DNA of 64,000 nt from Psychrobacter glacincola (lineage in GTDB: Bacteria; Pseudomonadota; Gammaproteobacteria; Pseudomonadales; Moraxellaceae). The position numbers and the translations under genes are program-made. This document shows, one piece after another, positions 27,705 through 36,339 of this stretch; the first letter of the stretch is position 1, and each line of letters starts with the position of its first letter. The DNA lies in assembly GCA_001411745.2 (NCBI GenBank), contig LIQB01000009.1, positions 101,388 to 165,387 on the forward strand, read 5' to 3'. Below the pieces are notes generated by a model that did no database searches, was not told the origin of the DNA, and saw only the letters and a list, made by a program, of their open reading frames with translations.

Positions 27705-27876
27705 GATGGTGGCAGGCTTCCTTTTTATTGCATTTAACGGTTTATATAACTCACTTTAATAGAACTAGATAAAAGGCATATAAAATAATTATGCATTAAA
27801 CTACTTTAGCAAGCTTAATACCGTCCATAGTAAAAGAACAAGGCGGAATCAGTCTATTACAATAAAGGTTAATGTT

Positions 27877-28569
27877 ATGAATCCTGAATTTTGGAAAAAT
27901 GCATGGCAGAAGAGCCAAACTAATTTTACTCAGAAAAAACCAAACCCCATGCTAATACATCATTTCAAAGCACTTAATACACATAAAAATAGTCGCGTTT
28001 TTGTGCCATTATGCGGTAAGAGCGTGGATATGCTATGGTTTACAAGTCAGGGTTTTGACGTTATTGGTGTTGAGCTGTCAGAGATAGCAGTCACACAGTT
28101 TCTTACTGAAAACGATTTGCAAGCGACAGTAATACTACATCCTACTACTCCTGATCTCACTTGTTATCAATCTGAACACCAAGGACAAACTCTTGAAATT
28201 TGGGTGGGTGATATCTTTGATTTAAGTCCTATTGATATTGGAGTAATAGACGCTGTCTATGATCGTGGTGCATTAGTAGCTCTTCCAGACATTGAGCCTG
28301 ACAATTTACGTACACACTATACACAGCAAATTATGGCGCTTAGTAATAGCGCAAACCAACTTCTCTTATCTTTTGCTTATGACGGTGAAAAGCAGCGCAG
28401 CGATAATCATAAAAACTTACCACCTTTCTTAGTGACACGATCTCAACTTGAACAATATTATGCTGAATATTATGAGATAAACTTGATAACGAAAGAGAAA
28501 GTAGACTATGTTTCAACCGCAGGTGACTCAGGATATCGTCTTGTCTATGCCTTAGTGTCTAAAAATTAG
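27877..28569 (+). CDS. tpm: Thiopurine S-methyltransferase family protein
   Basis: 230 residues, close to the usual bacterial length of about 215. MNPEFWKNAWQKSQTNFTQ matches the family start (W-x-x-R/K-W), and VPLCGKSVDMLWFTSQGFDV is the S-adenosylmethionine-binding motif with the conserved PLCGK-x-D. IDAVYDRGALVALP is the conserved AVYDRGALVALP block. The enzyme methylates thiols and, in bacteria, selenite or tellurite; it often gives metalloid tolerance. Symbol assigned by family only. Confidence 0.9.
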   Translation: MNPEFWKNAWQKSQTNFTQKKPNPMLIHHFKALNTHKNSRVFVPLCGKSVDMLWFTSQGFDVIGVELSEIAVTQFLTENDLQATVILHPTTPDLTCYQSEHQGQTLEIWVGDIFDLSPIDIGVIDAVYDRGALVALPDIEPDNLRTHYTQQIMALSNSANQLLLSFAYDGEKQRSDNHKNLPPFLVTRSQLEQYYAEYYEINLITKEKVDYVSTAGDSGYRLVYALVSKN

Positions 28570-28738
28570 TTCCTAATCTACATCTGGCTTGTCTAATCGA
28601 TAAGTGATCTAGAATTTTGGCTGTTTTAGTAAAGTGTCTCTAGGGTAAGATTGATATTAAAAACTTTACTTTAAAACCAATAAATCTTTTAGTCAAAGCA
28701 AACAATAACTCATTAAAGCTACTGCTTAAGGTCAACAT

Positions 28739-29236
28739 ATGTTAAATTTTAAGATTGAAATTTTGAGCGTGGATGAGTCTAACGATTTCAGAACTATCAG
28801 ACTTTCAGCTTTGGAAAAATCTCCCGAAATGTTTGGATCCACCTATATAGCAGAAGTAGAGAAACCGTTGGTTTTTTTCAAAGATTGTTTGTCAACCTCA
28901 ACTGTATTTGGCGCTTATCAGAAAAATAAAATTATAGGTTTAGCAACCTTAACACAAGAGAATGGAATAAAATTTTCTCATAAAGCCTCTTTATCAAGTG
29001 TCTTTATTGAACCTGCGTTTCAAAAAAAGGGCGTGGCAAGTATCTTACTTAGTGCAATCATAGAATATAGTGAAAAATATGTAGAGCAAATTTTACTTAC
29101 TGTTGCCGATGATAATAAGCCTGCGGTTCATCTTTACAAAAAATTTGGTTTTGAAACTTATGGTATAGAAACACAGGCAATGAAAGTTAATGGGCAATAT
29201 ACTGATGAGATTTTAATGAAACGATTTATGTCTTAA
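28739..29236 (+). CDS. GNAT-family N-acetyltransferase
   Basis: 165 residues. VFIEPAFQKKGVASILLSAI is the V-x-P-x-x-Q/R-x-x-G-V/I-A acetyl-CoA loop, and LTVADDNKPAVHLYKKFGFE is motif B. The N-terminal half is typical of RimI-like enzymes. No antibiotic-specific motif is seen, so the substrate is open. Confidence 0.88.
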   Translation: MLNFKIEILSVDESNDFRTIRLSALEKSPEMFGSTYIAEVEKPLVFFKDCLSTSTVFGAYQKNKIIGLATLTQENGIKFSHKASLSSVFIEPAFQKKGVASILLSAIIEYSEKYVEQILLTVADDNKPAVHLYKKFGFETYGIETQAMKVNGQYTDEILMKRFMS

Positions 29237-29304
29237 TAATTTTCACTATGACTAAAAATATATGTTCAGCAAGCTATAAGGAAGGAGATTAAGATTTTTT
29301 CAAA

Positions 29305-30606
29305 TCAATGTCTAACATCCACCACAAGCCTTGTTTGGGCAAGCTCATCAAGATATTGATCTATGATTTGGGTGTTTTCTCTATCCAAGTGTGCATCCCA
29401 TTCATCAAGCATGACAATCGTACTTTGGTCATCTTCTCTAATTTCTTGAATTTCTTGAATTTGCTTGATGAGTTGTTGTCCTGTTGAACCTCTATGGACT
29501 TTGTCTGTTTTATAATTGAAATATAAATTATGCTTAGCGGGTAAATAGTAAGCTTGTTCTTGGTAGTGGTCTTTGAGCTTAAGCAACACACAAGATTTAC
29601 CAACACCATTATTACCAACCAACGTTACTCTACCTTGCTTGGGCAGTTGTGCTGAATCAAAAATTCTCCCTGTTTGCTTCACACGTATTTGGTTTGCCTG
29701 AATGTAGGTATCTAAATCCACAGTAGTAGGTTTTAAGACCTCTAAGATGCCATCTAGCATCGTTTTAATAACGCCAATACTGGTATGGTATCCAATGAGT
29801 GCATAGCACATTTGCAATAGCTGAATTTGTCTTGGCAGCGTGGCAATTAGTACCGCCATCGTCGCCGCATCCTGCCAATTTTTATTAAAAATAAAAGCAG
29901 TGACCGCAAGGACAGGTAGCATTAATATGATCATGCCTAAGCTTGAATTGATATGCTGGATCGAAGTGGATTTAACACTATTATTTTTGGCTGTTGCAAA
30001 GCTTTTTTGAACAATATTGTTATAAAGCGTGTAATTATGCTTGTTGAAAATAACGACGTTATCCCAACTGTCAAAGAGTTTAGCGGTTAAGTTCAACCGT
30101 GATTGCTGATCTGTTTTGGCAGCTGTTTTTAAAGTATGTCGTCTGAAATGTACAAACGTAGAAGCAAAAATAATGCCTACTGCATAACCAAGCAGTAAGG
30201 TACCATCTAAAAACCAAGCAATAACGAGCACGTTAAATAAGACATTGAGTACCAACGCTGAAATATCAAAAATACTATCAATGACTGTCTCAAGGGTGTA
30301 GTTGCTTTCTTGAGCGAGCGTTGTCGTTGCCGTACTCTGTAAATCGTCGCTGGATAACAAATAGGTCTTGCCTAAAAAGACAGTATGAAAGCTATCGTTG
30401 TACAGCTTATGAGCGTCATACTTGGCGCGCTCTGTATTGGTAACACAAAAATATGCTGGCACATAAACCGCTACTAAAGAGAGGGCAAATAGCACCATAT
30501 ATAAAATTGAAATAGTGTCCTCGGTCAGACTTTGTGCAAGGCGAGCAATAAAATACGTTGATGACGCCACAATAATTTGCTGGATTAGCAGAAATAGCAG
30601 TGCCAT
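29305..30606 (-). CDS. ABC exporter-like protein, atypical ATPase domain, 5' frameshift
   Basis: 433 residues with a membrane domain (about five to six helices in residues 1-270) fused to a short ATPase domain: Walker A VGNNGVGKSCVL, Walker B TIVMLDEWDAHLD, and a final H-loop VVDVRH as the last residues. The canonical LSGGQ is absent; HRGSTGQQLIKQI stands in its place. An upstream ATG at 30674 opens MSFYFKEYQKS then stops; a one-base shift would join it to the in-frame upstream codons reading LIYKIISNKHLG before MALLF. The original gene was therefore probably about 22 codons longer. Substrate unknown. Confidence 0.7.
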   Translation of the reverse strand: MALLFLLIQQIIVASSTYFIARLAQSLTEDTISILYMVLFALSLVAVYVPAYFCVTNTERAKYDAHKLYNDSFHTVFLGKTYLLSSDDLQSTATTTLAQESNYTLETVIDSIFDISALVLNVLFNVLVIAWFLDGTLLLGYAVGIIFASTFVHFRRHTLKTAAKTDQQSRLNLTAKLFDSWDNVVIFNKHNYTLYNNIVQKSFATAKNNSVKSTSIQHINSSLGMIILMLPVLAVTAFIFNKNWQDAATMAVLIATLPRQIQLLQMCYALIGYHTSIGVIKTMLDGILEVLKPTTVDLDTYIQANQIRVKQTGRIFDSAQLPKQGRVTLVGNNGVGKSCVLLKLKDHYQEQAYYLPAKHNLYFNYKTDKVHRGSTGQQLIKQIQEIQEIREDDQSTIVMLDEWDAHLDRENTQIIDQYLDELAQTRLVVDVRH

Positions 30607-30849
30607 ACCCAGATGCTTGTTTGAGATAATTTTATAGATTAAGATTTCTGATATTCCTTAAAATAGAAACTCATGAGTCTAGCAAATAATGGCTTCTTGC
30701 TAACATATAATCTGCTGATTAACTTTCAGAGTTTTTTGACTATACAAGGGAACCAGTAGTTTAATATCATATTGAGTAGTCATTGCTTATTTTCCAGTTA
30801 GTGGCTTATAAGCAGTTACACACTTTTTATGAAAGGCTCTACAAACAAA

Positions 30850-31305
30850 TTATGGAGACTTTACACCTCGAACTTCTATCCTCATAAACTTATCGAGTAG
30901 GCAGTGAGACGGTCCTTCAGTGATAAATTTACCAACATATTTTTTTGTCAAAGGCTGCGCAGAAACATCTCCAGTTTCTCCTATATTATACGTTTCGTTA
31001 CCTACCTTTATCTGAGCGTCACCTTTTGTATATTTCGTATATTTCGCTGGAAGTATAGGCGTATAAAGCTCATTATTTGCCTCAAATAATAAACAGTCGT
31101 TTTGTGTGACAAACTTACCTATTAAAAAGTATTCAACGAGTAGGTAGTATCGTGCAGGGTCGTTATAGTAAGTAAATATTCCGATGGGTATACTTGGTCT
31201 ATCTATATCAGTTTCAATCTCACTGTTATTGTCTTTCATACTACTTGTTGACGCACAACCAGCTAGAAGACAAGTTGCCACGATTAAACTTAATGTTTTA
31301 TTCAT
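30850..31305 (-). CDS. Putative lipoprotein
   Basis: 151 residues with signal MNKTLSLIVATCLLAGCAST, lipobox LAGC. The mature part has GIFTYYNDPARYYLLVEYFL and CLLFEANNELYTPILPAKYT, with two more cysteines. It resembles small uncharacterised lipoproteins of Moraxellaceae; function unknown. An AAAGG site precedes the start. Confidence 0.8.
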   Translation of the reverse strand: MNKTLSLIVATCLLAGCASTSSMKDNNSEIETDIDRPSIPIGIFTYYNDPARYYLLVEYFLIGKFVTQNDCLLFEANNELYTPILPAKYTKYTKGDAQIKVGNETYNIGETGDVSAQPLTKKYVGKFITEGPSHCLLDKFMRIEVRGVKSP

Positions 31306-31467
31306 CAGTGAAACCTTTAAGTTAAAAGTTATTTTCTTTATTCCTGATTTATTGGCTTATAGCTAGAGGGGCATCTATTCCAGAAAGGTAGTAAAGAGAA
31401 GATAGATATACGTTTGTAATTCCGTTAGTCACCGTACAGCCACTGAGTATATTTAAAATAACAGATA

Positions 31468-31965
31468 TTAGAGTGGTTTTATCATTCTAATATCTGTTAT
31501 TTTGGTGTCCTCGTATAGCTCTTCATCACATTGCCCGTCAGACTCAAAACCAAATTTTTTATAGAAACTAATCGCGGATAGGTTGGTTTTTAACACCCAT
31601 AAAGATAGAATAGAGCAGCTATTGCATTGAGAGGCGTCAACTAGGGCTGAGTCCATCAACTTAGTACCTATTCCTAAATTTTGGTATTGTGGTAAGAGAT
31701 ACAGAGTGGTTATTTCACACTCGTGATCTTTCTTAAAGTAAGAAATAAACCCTACAGCAGTATCCTCTGCATCATATGCTATCCATGTATTTACACCAGA
31801 GCTAGGTAATACCTTCCCCCACATTTCTATTTTTCGAGACAAGTTATTTGCTTTGTCTCTATACGTTTTGGGTAAAAGGTTCGAATACGTAGCATTCCAA
31901 CTTTCAAAGTGTATATGAGCAATATCAGATAGATCGTTCTGGTTTGCCTTCCGTATAAAAAACAT
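31468..31965 (-). CDS. GNAT-family N-acetyltransferase
   Basis: 165 residues from the ATG at 31965 (MFFIRKANQNDLSDIAHIH), chosen because GGAG lies five bases upstream, while the ATG at 31977 has no ribosome site. LYLLPQYQNLGIGTKLMDSA is the acetyl-CoA loop, and KTNLSAISFYKKFGFESDG is motif B. Related to RimI/phosphinothricin-type enzymes. Substrate unknown. Confidence 0.9.
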   Translation of the reverse strand: MFFIRKANQNDLSDIAHIHFESWNATYSNLLPKTYRDKANNLSRKIEMWGKVLPSSGVNTWIAYDAEDTAVGFISYFKKDHECEITTLYLLPQYQNLGIGTKLMDSALVDASQCNSCSILSLWVLKTNLSAISFYKKFGFESDGQCDEELYEDTKITDIRMIKPL

Positions 31966-32032
31966 GTGGCACTCCATAGTTAAATATTAGGGTAATACCA
32001 CAGCGTAGCAAAATTCATCATTTGAAGTTCTT

Positions 32033-32061
32033 AAACAGCCCCGGTATCGTTGGAGACTAAA
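32033..32061 (+). mobile_element. Degenerate solo IS3 left end
   Basis: AAACAGCCCCGGTATCGTTGG followed by AGACTAAA matches the left terminus of IS3 copy 3 (41913 onward) at about 24 of 29 positions. No transposase sequence follows. A relic of an excised or eroded copy. Confidence 0.55.
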
Positions 32062-32110
32062 GCTCCTTTATCGAATCGCATAAGAAAAGTTATGACAAAT
32101 GATTTTTGAT

Positions 32111-32154
32111 GGTAGCTTGCTTCAGTATTAGACATAATACTGAAGCAAGCTACC
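32111..32154. repeat. Perfect 20-bp inverted repeat, strong hairpin
   Basis: Arms 32111-32130 (GGTAGCTTGCTTCAGTATTA) and 32135-32154 are perfect reverse complements with a GACA loop. It lies just after the stop of the minus-strand GNAT gene at 32177, so it may terminate that transcript, although no run of T follows on either strand. Confidence 0.7.
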
Positions 32155-32176
32155 TTAGAAATAGTCTTTATCAGTA

Positions 32177-32680
32177 TCATCCATTTTTAGCTTTTCGAAT
32201 TCTTGCCATCTGATAGGCGTTGACATACTCGCCGTTGCGATAAGCATAATCCACCATTTCACCTTCTATCATAAAGCCCAAGCTTTTATATAAACCAATG
32301 CCTCCGGTGTTATCGGTGTAAGCAGTAATCTCAATACGTTTTATATCCAGCCAATTATCGGCCAAATCCAGCGCTGCAGTTATAAGCGCTCGACCCACAC
32401 CCTTACCTTGTGACGCGGACTTTACGCTGACCCCAAAACTTGCTACATGGCGTCGACGTTTTGATATCATGGTCTCAAGCCCTAGACACCCTACTACTTC
32501 ACCCTCAACTTCAGCCACCAGTACATACGTATTTTCAGATATATCCGCCAGTCGTTTGCGCCATAGGGTCTTGGACGGCATAGGCAACTGCAAAGTATTT
32601 GCATATAAGGCCTCATCTGCATGAATGGTTTGCAACGCTTCTGCATCTTCTGGCTCGGCATGACGTATTTCAATTTTCAT
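32177..32680 (-). CDS. GNAT-family N-acetyltransferase
   Basis: 167 residues. MKIEIRHAEPEDAEALQTIH starts the fold, SVKSASQGKGVGRALITAAL is the acetyl-CoA loop, and YTDNTGGIGLYKSLGFMIEG is motif B with the RimJ/PhnO-like ending YRNGEYVNAYQMARI. Likely a small-molecule or protein acetyltransferase of the YhhY/aac-like group. AAGGATA ribosome site. Confidence 0.9.
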   Translation of the reverse strand: MKIEIRHAEPEDAEALQTIHADEALYANTLQLPMPSKTLWRKRLADISENTYVLVAEVEGEVVGCLGLETMISKRRRHVASFGVSVKSASQGKGVGRALITAALDLADNWLDIKRIEITAYTDNTGGIGLYKSLGFMIEGEMVDYAYRNGEYVNAYQMARIRKAKNG

Positions 32681-32814
32681 TATACTTATCCTTAAATACG
32701 AATTGTTGTGTAATTTGCATGCTGACTGGTGTCGACTTTGGTAATGACGCGAGCATTTTTTCGCTATCGAAATCCCAAATATTTAACCTTTAATTTAGTC
32801 TAATTGGCAGCGAC

Positions 32815-33399
32815 CTACCATTTTTTTAGCGCCACGAACTCACCTTTACCAATGGGAGCTAAGTAGGTGTGAAACTGTGGATTACCATTGAAATAATTAA
32901 AAACGTCTGTCATTTCATCCTTATGAGAGACTGCATTATCAAACACAATGACACCTTTTGTCCTAGTTAACCGTATTACATCCTCCAAGATATCTAAATA
33001 CAATTTTCGATCCATATCAACAAAAACCAAGTCAAAGCTCTCAGTCATTTTTGATAAAATCATGGGTGCGTCACCCTCAATAATTTTAATCTTATCCACT
33101 AGACCTGTACTTAAAAAATTCTCTCTTGCAGCGCTGATCTTCTTAGGATCATTCTCTATTGTAATGATCTGAACGGCTTCATCGGAGCATAATGCTAACC
33201 AAGCAGCAGAATAACCGTTTGAAGTACCTACTTCTAATATTTTTTCTGCTGACGTGATTTGAGCCAGCAAACCTAAGAACTTACCCGTATCTGGCGTTAT
33301 ATTGAGGTAATTATCAATTTTATTGATAGATTTTGAGTCATTAATCTGACCTTCCATATATAGTTTATTCAAAAAACTTTCAATATCCATGTCTTTCAT
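32815..33399 (-). CDS. Class I SAM-dependent O-methyltransferase
   Basis: 194 residues, family 3 (caffeoyl-CoA/catechol type). ILEVGTSNGYSAAWLALC binds S-adenosylmethionine, IITIENDPKKISAARENF is motif II, and FDLVFVDMDRKLYLDIL holds the metal-binding Asp. VIVFDNAVSH is the downstream conserved block. The substrate is probably a catechol or phenol, unproven. GAGGAG precedes the start. Confidence 0.9.
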   Translation of the reverse strand: MKDMDIESFLNKLYMEGQINDSKSINKIDNYLNITPDTGKFLGLLAQITSAEKILEVGTSNGYSAAWLALCSDEAVQIITIENDPKKISAARENFLSTGLVDKIKIIEGDAPMILSKMTESFDLVFVDMDRKLYLDILEDVIRLTRTKGVIVFDNAVSHKDEMTDVFNYFNGNPQFHTYLAPIGKGEFVALKKW

Positions 33400-33420
33400 T
33401 TAAGTAGAACTCCTCAATTA

Positions 33421-33515
33421 TTAAGTCAATTCAGAATCCGTTTTAGTCTCGACCTTACCCCCAAGCCCTTTCACTAATTCGGCCATTAAATCTTTATCAC
33501 CCTGTCTGGTCAAAA
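33421..33515 (-). pseudogene. 3' tail of an unrecognised gene cut by IS3
   Basis: The minus strand reads LTRQGDKDLMAELVKGLGGK then VETKTDSELT and TAA at 33421. The reading frame is interrupted at the IS3 border (33516). I do not recognise the protein. The part upstream of it is not found on the other side of the element, so sequence was lost as well. Confidence 0.4.
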
Positions 33516-33554
33516 TGAACCGCCCCGACTTTATCGGAGGGTAATTTACTTGAG

Positions 33555-34520
33555 TCAGGCAGCCATCCCTGACAGGATTAAATTATCATAATACCGCTTT
33601 TCAAACTCAAAGGGTGACAGATAACCAATCGTGCTATGCAGTCGTGTTTTGTTAAACCTGAGAAGCGTTAAAAATCGATTAATTATCGATTTAGCTTTGC
33701 AAGACGAGAGCTGCGCTCGAAGTGCCACCCATTCAAGGGTTGCTAGTTCAACATCGTTAACACCATTCCAGCTCTTCTTTAAATAATGAATCACCTCAGA
33801 CTTGTACAGTCCATTAACCGTTTCAGCCAATGCATTGTCGTATGAATCGCCTGTTGTGCCAACAGACGCAATCACACCGCAGTCAGCCATCTTATCTGTG
33901 TAGCGAATAGATAAGTACTGAACGCCTCTATCGCTATGATGAATGACATCCTTAGGCTTATTCCTATCTGTGAGCGCTTGATTTAACGCCGCCATCACCA
34001 TATCCGTGTTCATACGATTCGATACTTTCCAGTCCACAATAGCGCGAGCAAACACATCAATAATAAAAGCCGTGTATACCCAGCCGCTAGTTGTCTTGAT
34101 ATAAGTGAAATCCGCAACCCAAAGTTGGTTAGGACGGTGGGCGATAAAGTTACGATTAACCAAGTCATCAACACGCTTTTGGTCGTCACGGCTGTTGGTG
34201 GTTATCTTACCTTTGCCACGCCAGATGCCTTGTAGGCCATGCTGTCTCATTAATCGCTCTATCGTACAGCGAGCGAATTTTATGCCATCCGTTATCATCT
34301 GCTGCCAGACTTTACGGGCACCATAGCGGCATTTGCTATTCTGCTAGATGCGTCTGATTTCACTGATATAGAAGTCGTCATATTGACTACGAAATGAGCG
34401 CCTTTCTGGATTATTAGCTAAATATTTTTCACGGTAATAGGTTGATGGGGAAATCGGCAGCACTCTACAGATTAACTCGACCCCATAAAGGTGTTTGTTA
34501 TCATCAATAAACTGAGTCAT
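33555..34520 (-). pseudogene. IS3 OrfB with nonsense codon and an extra segment
   Basis: Full frame from ATG 34520 is 321 codons with TAG at 34344-34346, where copy 1 has Trp (RIWQDSKCRYG). The DDE residues are present: ADFTYIKT, HHSDRGVQY and ALAETVNGLYKSE. Near the C-terminus, EWVALRAQLSSCKAK...LTLLRFNKTRLHS replaces EWVDWFNKTRLHS of the other copies, a net gain of 21 residues. That DNA (about 33658-33724) holds the near-palindrome AAATCGATTAATTATCGATTT. Confidence 0.88.
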
Positions 34521-34837
34521 TATTTCGGTGGGCGGCCCGTCTCCGCCTGGGCGAAAAAAGCAGATGCTTTCCTAATGGTTTCATTGGCTTGTCTAAGCTC
34601 TCTGCATTCGCGTTCAAGCTCTTTGATACGCTGTTCTTGGCTTTGCGCTTGCACTGAGGCAGGAATGGTTTGGTCTATGTGCTTTTTATGCCATGAGCGC
34701 AGGGTTTCAGGCGTGCAGTCAATCTTAGGGGCAATGGCTTGAATAGCTGACCAATTGGATGGATAGTCGCCTGCTGCTTCAATCAGCATGCGAACGGCGC
34801 ATTCTTTAATTTCGGGAGTGTAGTTTTGTCTTTTCAT
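34520..34837 (-). CDS. IS3 OrfA
   Basis: 105 residues, intact. N-terminal helix-turn-helix (MKRQNYTPEIKECAVRML, IDCTPETLRSWHKKH) and a leucine-zipper region with EQRIKELERECRELRQANE, ending AQAETGRPPK. The TAA overlaps the orfB ATG by one base, the point where programmed frameshifting usually gives OrfAB. It serves as the reference for the shortened OrfA in copy 1. Confidence 0.9.
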   Translation of the reverse strand: MKRQNYTPEIKECAVRMLIEAAGDYPSNWSAIQAIAPKIDCTPETLRSWHKKHIDQTIPASVQAQSQEQRIKELERECRELRQANETIRKASAFFAQAETGRPPK

Positions 34838-34887
34838 TGTCGTATTCTCTCAGAATATTTAGTCTCCGACAATCCCGGGGCGGTTCA

Positions 34888-35358
34888 CTACTCAAAGAAC
34901 TGATATTAGCAGCAACTTTACTTCCCGTTGATTATCGAAAAGACACATACGCCAATTTATTGGTGAATTTGTTGTTAGAAGAACTAAAACGACATAGTGC
35001 TTTAAATTTACTTCTTCCTTGGCCTAAGGGTGCCCGTTATCACAACATCTGTGAATACCTAATACATTATCCCACCGACTCTCGATCTATTCCTCAATGG
35101 GCAAGTGAGCTCCATATCTCAGCTAAAACCTTTGAACGTCAGTTTTTAAAGTTAACAGGTATATCCTTTGGGAAATGGCGACAACAAGCGCGACTGCTTT
35201 ATTCATTAGAAGCCCTTAGTGAGGGGCTTCCTATCATCGATATCGCTTTTCAGTTTGGCTATAATAGCCATAGTGCCTACAGCGCAGCTTTTAAAGATTT
35301 TTTTGGTCAACGTCCTTCAGACTTTATGGCAGGAGAAAAGATTATTTCTTATGTCTAG
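34888..35358 (+). pseudogene. AraC-family regulator 3' remnant
   Basis: From the IS3 border the frame encodes VDYRKDTYANLLVNLLLEEL and a complete C-terminal double helix-turn-helix: SIPQWASELHISAKTFERQF, then IIDIAFQFGYNSHSAYSAAF and FFGQRPSDFM. The N-terminal effector domain and start are lost. Transcription could only come from the element. Its former target may be the neighbouring YdcZ-like gene, transcribed towards it. Confidence 0.85.
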
Positions 35359-35674
35359 AGGTGTTTTTCATAACGTTTCTTGTGGGGACAATGTGTGGCT
35401 CTCTAGTTGGGACTTGAGTAGTTGGCCATGCTCAAATGAGACTGATTATTAGGCTTTGTGCGCTCGAAATTTCCTGAAGATCGTATGAACTTGCATTAAT
35501 ACGTGATTGTTTTGCTATACAGGTATCAACCTATCTACTGTATTCATTACAATCCAAATATTTTAATACGCTCACTAAATGGCTGTTATCTTTTTTCAAA
35601 TACAGGCTTAACAAGATCACCAAATAGTATTTGAATAATTAATTCTCATTGTTTACGCATTGATATAGATATGA
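35359..35674. other. Intergenic, no feature seen
   Basis: 316 bases between the AraC remnant and the YdcZ-like gene. No open frame with coding character, IS end or strong hairpin is visible. Confidence 0.5.
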
Positions 35675-36244
35675 CTAGCTTTCAAAATGAGAAACAGACT
35701 TAGCACTACTTGTCGACGTACTTTCTATGGTATTTAAATTGCCAGCTATGCTAGCTTTAACGTTACTTGAATTGGTAGATGAGGGCGTGAGCCACAGCAC
35801 CATGATCATGCCTAGTAGAACAAAAGTAACACCTACTAAACGCCCAGCATTTATCTCTTTCACTGGTAAATTCATAAGACCGTATTGGTCTAATATTAAT
35901 GAAATAAGCATTTGACCTGCTATCACGCAAACAATAAAGCGAGTTGCTCCTAAACGAGGGACTAGAATTAATGCGGAGGTAATATAGATGACGCCAGCTA
36001 TGCCACCAAACCAGACCCACATTGGTAATTGTCCGATTTCACTCAATATGGGCGTAGGGACACGCATAGAAAGAATGACAGGTATCGCTATAAGTACACT
36101 CACCAATAACGACACTACCGTTGCCCAAAGAGGATGTCCAAGAGCACGGCCTAGCTCAGCGTTACTCGCAGCTTGGAGAGGGACTAAAGCGCCAGCAACT
36201 AAGGCGATAATGGCAAAAGAGATGCCAGTAAGTGATAGATTCAT
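35675..36244 (-). CDS. YdcZ/DMT-family transporter
   Basis: 189 residues with about five helices. ALVAGALVPLQAASNAELGR and HPLWATVVSLLVS are the start of the DUF606 (YdcZ) fold, and VIAGQMLISLILDQYGLMNL is the conserved core (I-x-GQ-x-x-x-S-x-x-x-D-x-x-G). These half-size DMT proteins work as dimers; substrates are unknown. Divergent from the LysR gene at 36340. GGAG ribosome site. Confidence 0.9.
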   Translation of the reverse strand: MNLSLTGISFAIIALVAGALVPLQAASNAELGRALGHPLWATVVSLLVSVLIAIPVILSMRVPTPILSEIGQLPMWVWFGGIAGVIYITSALILVPRLGATRFIVCVIAGQMLISLILDQYGLMNLPVKEINAGRLVGVTFVLLGMIMVLWLTPSSTNSSNVKASIAGNLNTIESTSTSSAKSVSHFES

Positions 36245-36339
36245 ACGTTTGCTCCAGATTCATTTAATTTTCTGGAATAATTATTTCATATTAAAAATTT
36301 GAATTGAAATTATTGTTTTTTTACTTCACTATTCGTCAT

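Larger units (their letters stand above)
33516..34887 (-). mobile_element. IS3-family element copy 2, near full length
   Basis: Ends TGAACCGCCCCGACTTTATC at 33516 and inverted CCGGGGCGGTTCA ending 34887, total 1372 bp. It carries orfA and orfB in TAATG overlap on the minus strand. It is the longest of the copies but is inactive: orfB has a nonsense codon and an extra segment of about 63 bp. The flanks are tails of two different genes, which points to deletion or recombination at this element. Confidence 0.9.

Noticed and set aside
29440..29470. Short tandem repeat of TTTCTTGAA in the ABC gene as a phase-variable tract
   Set aside because: Only two to three units of nine bases; a change would not shift the frame.
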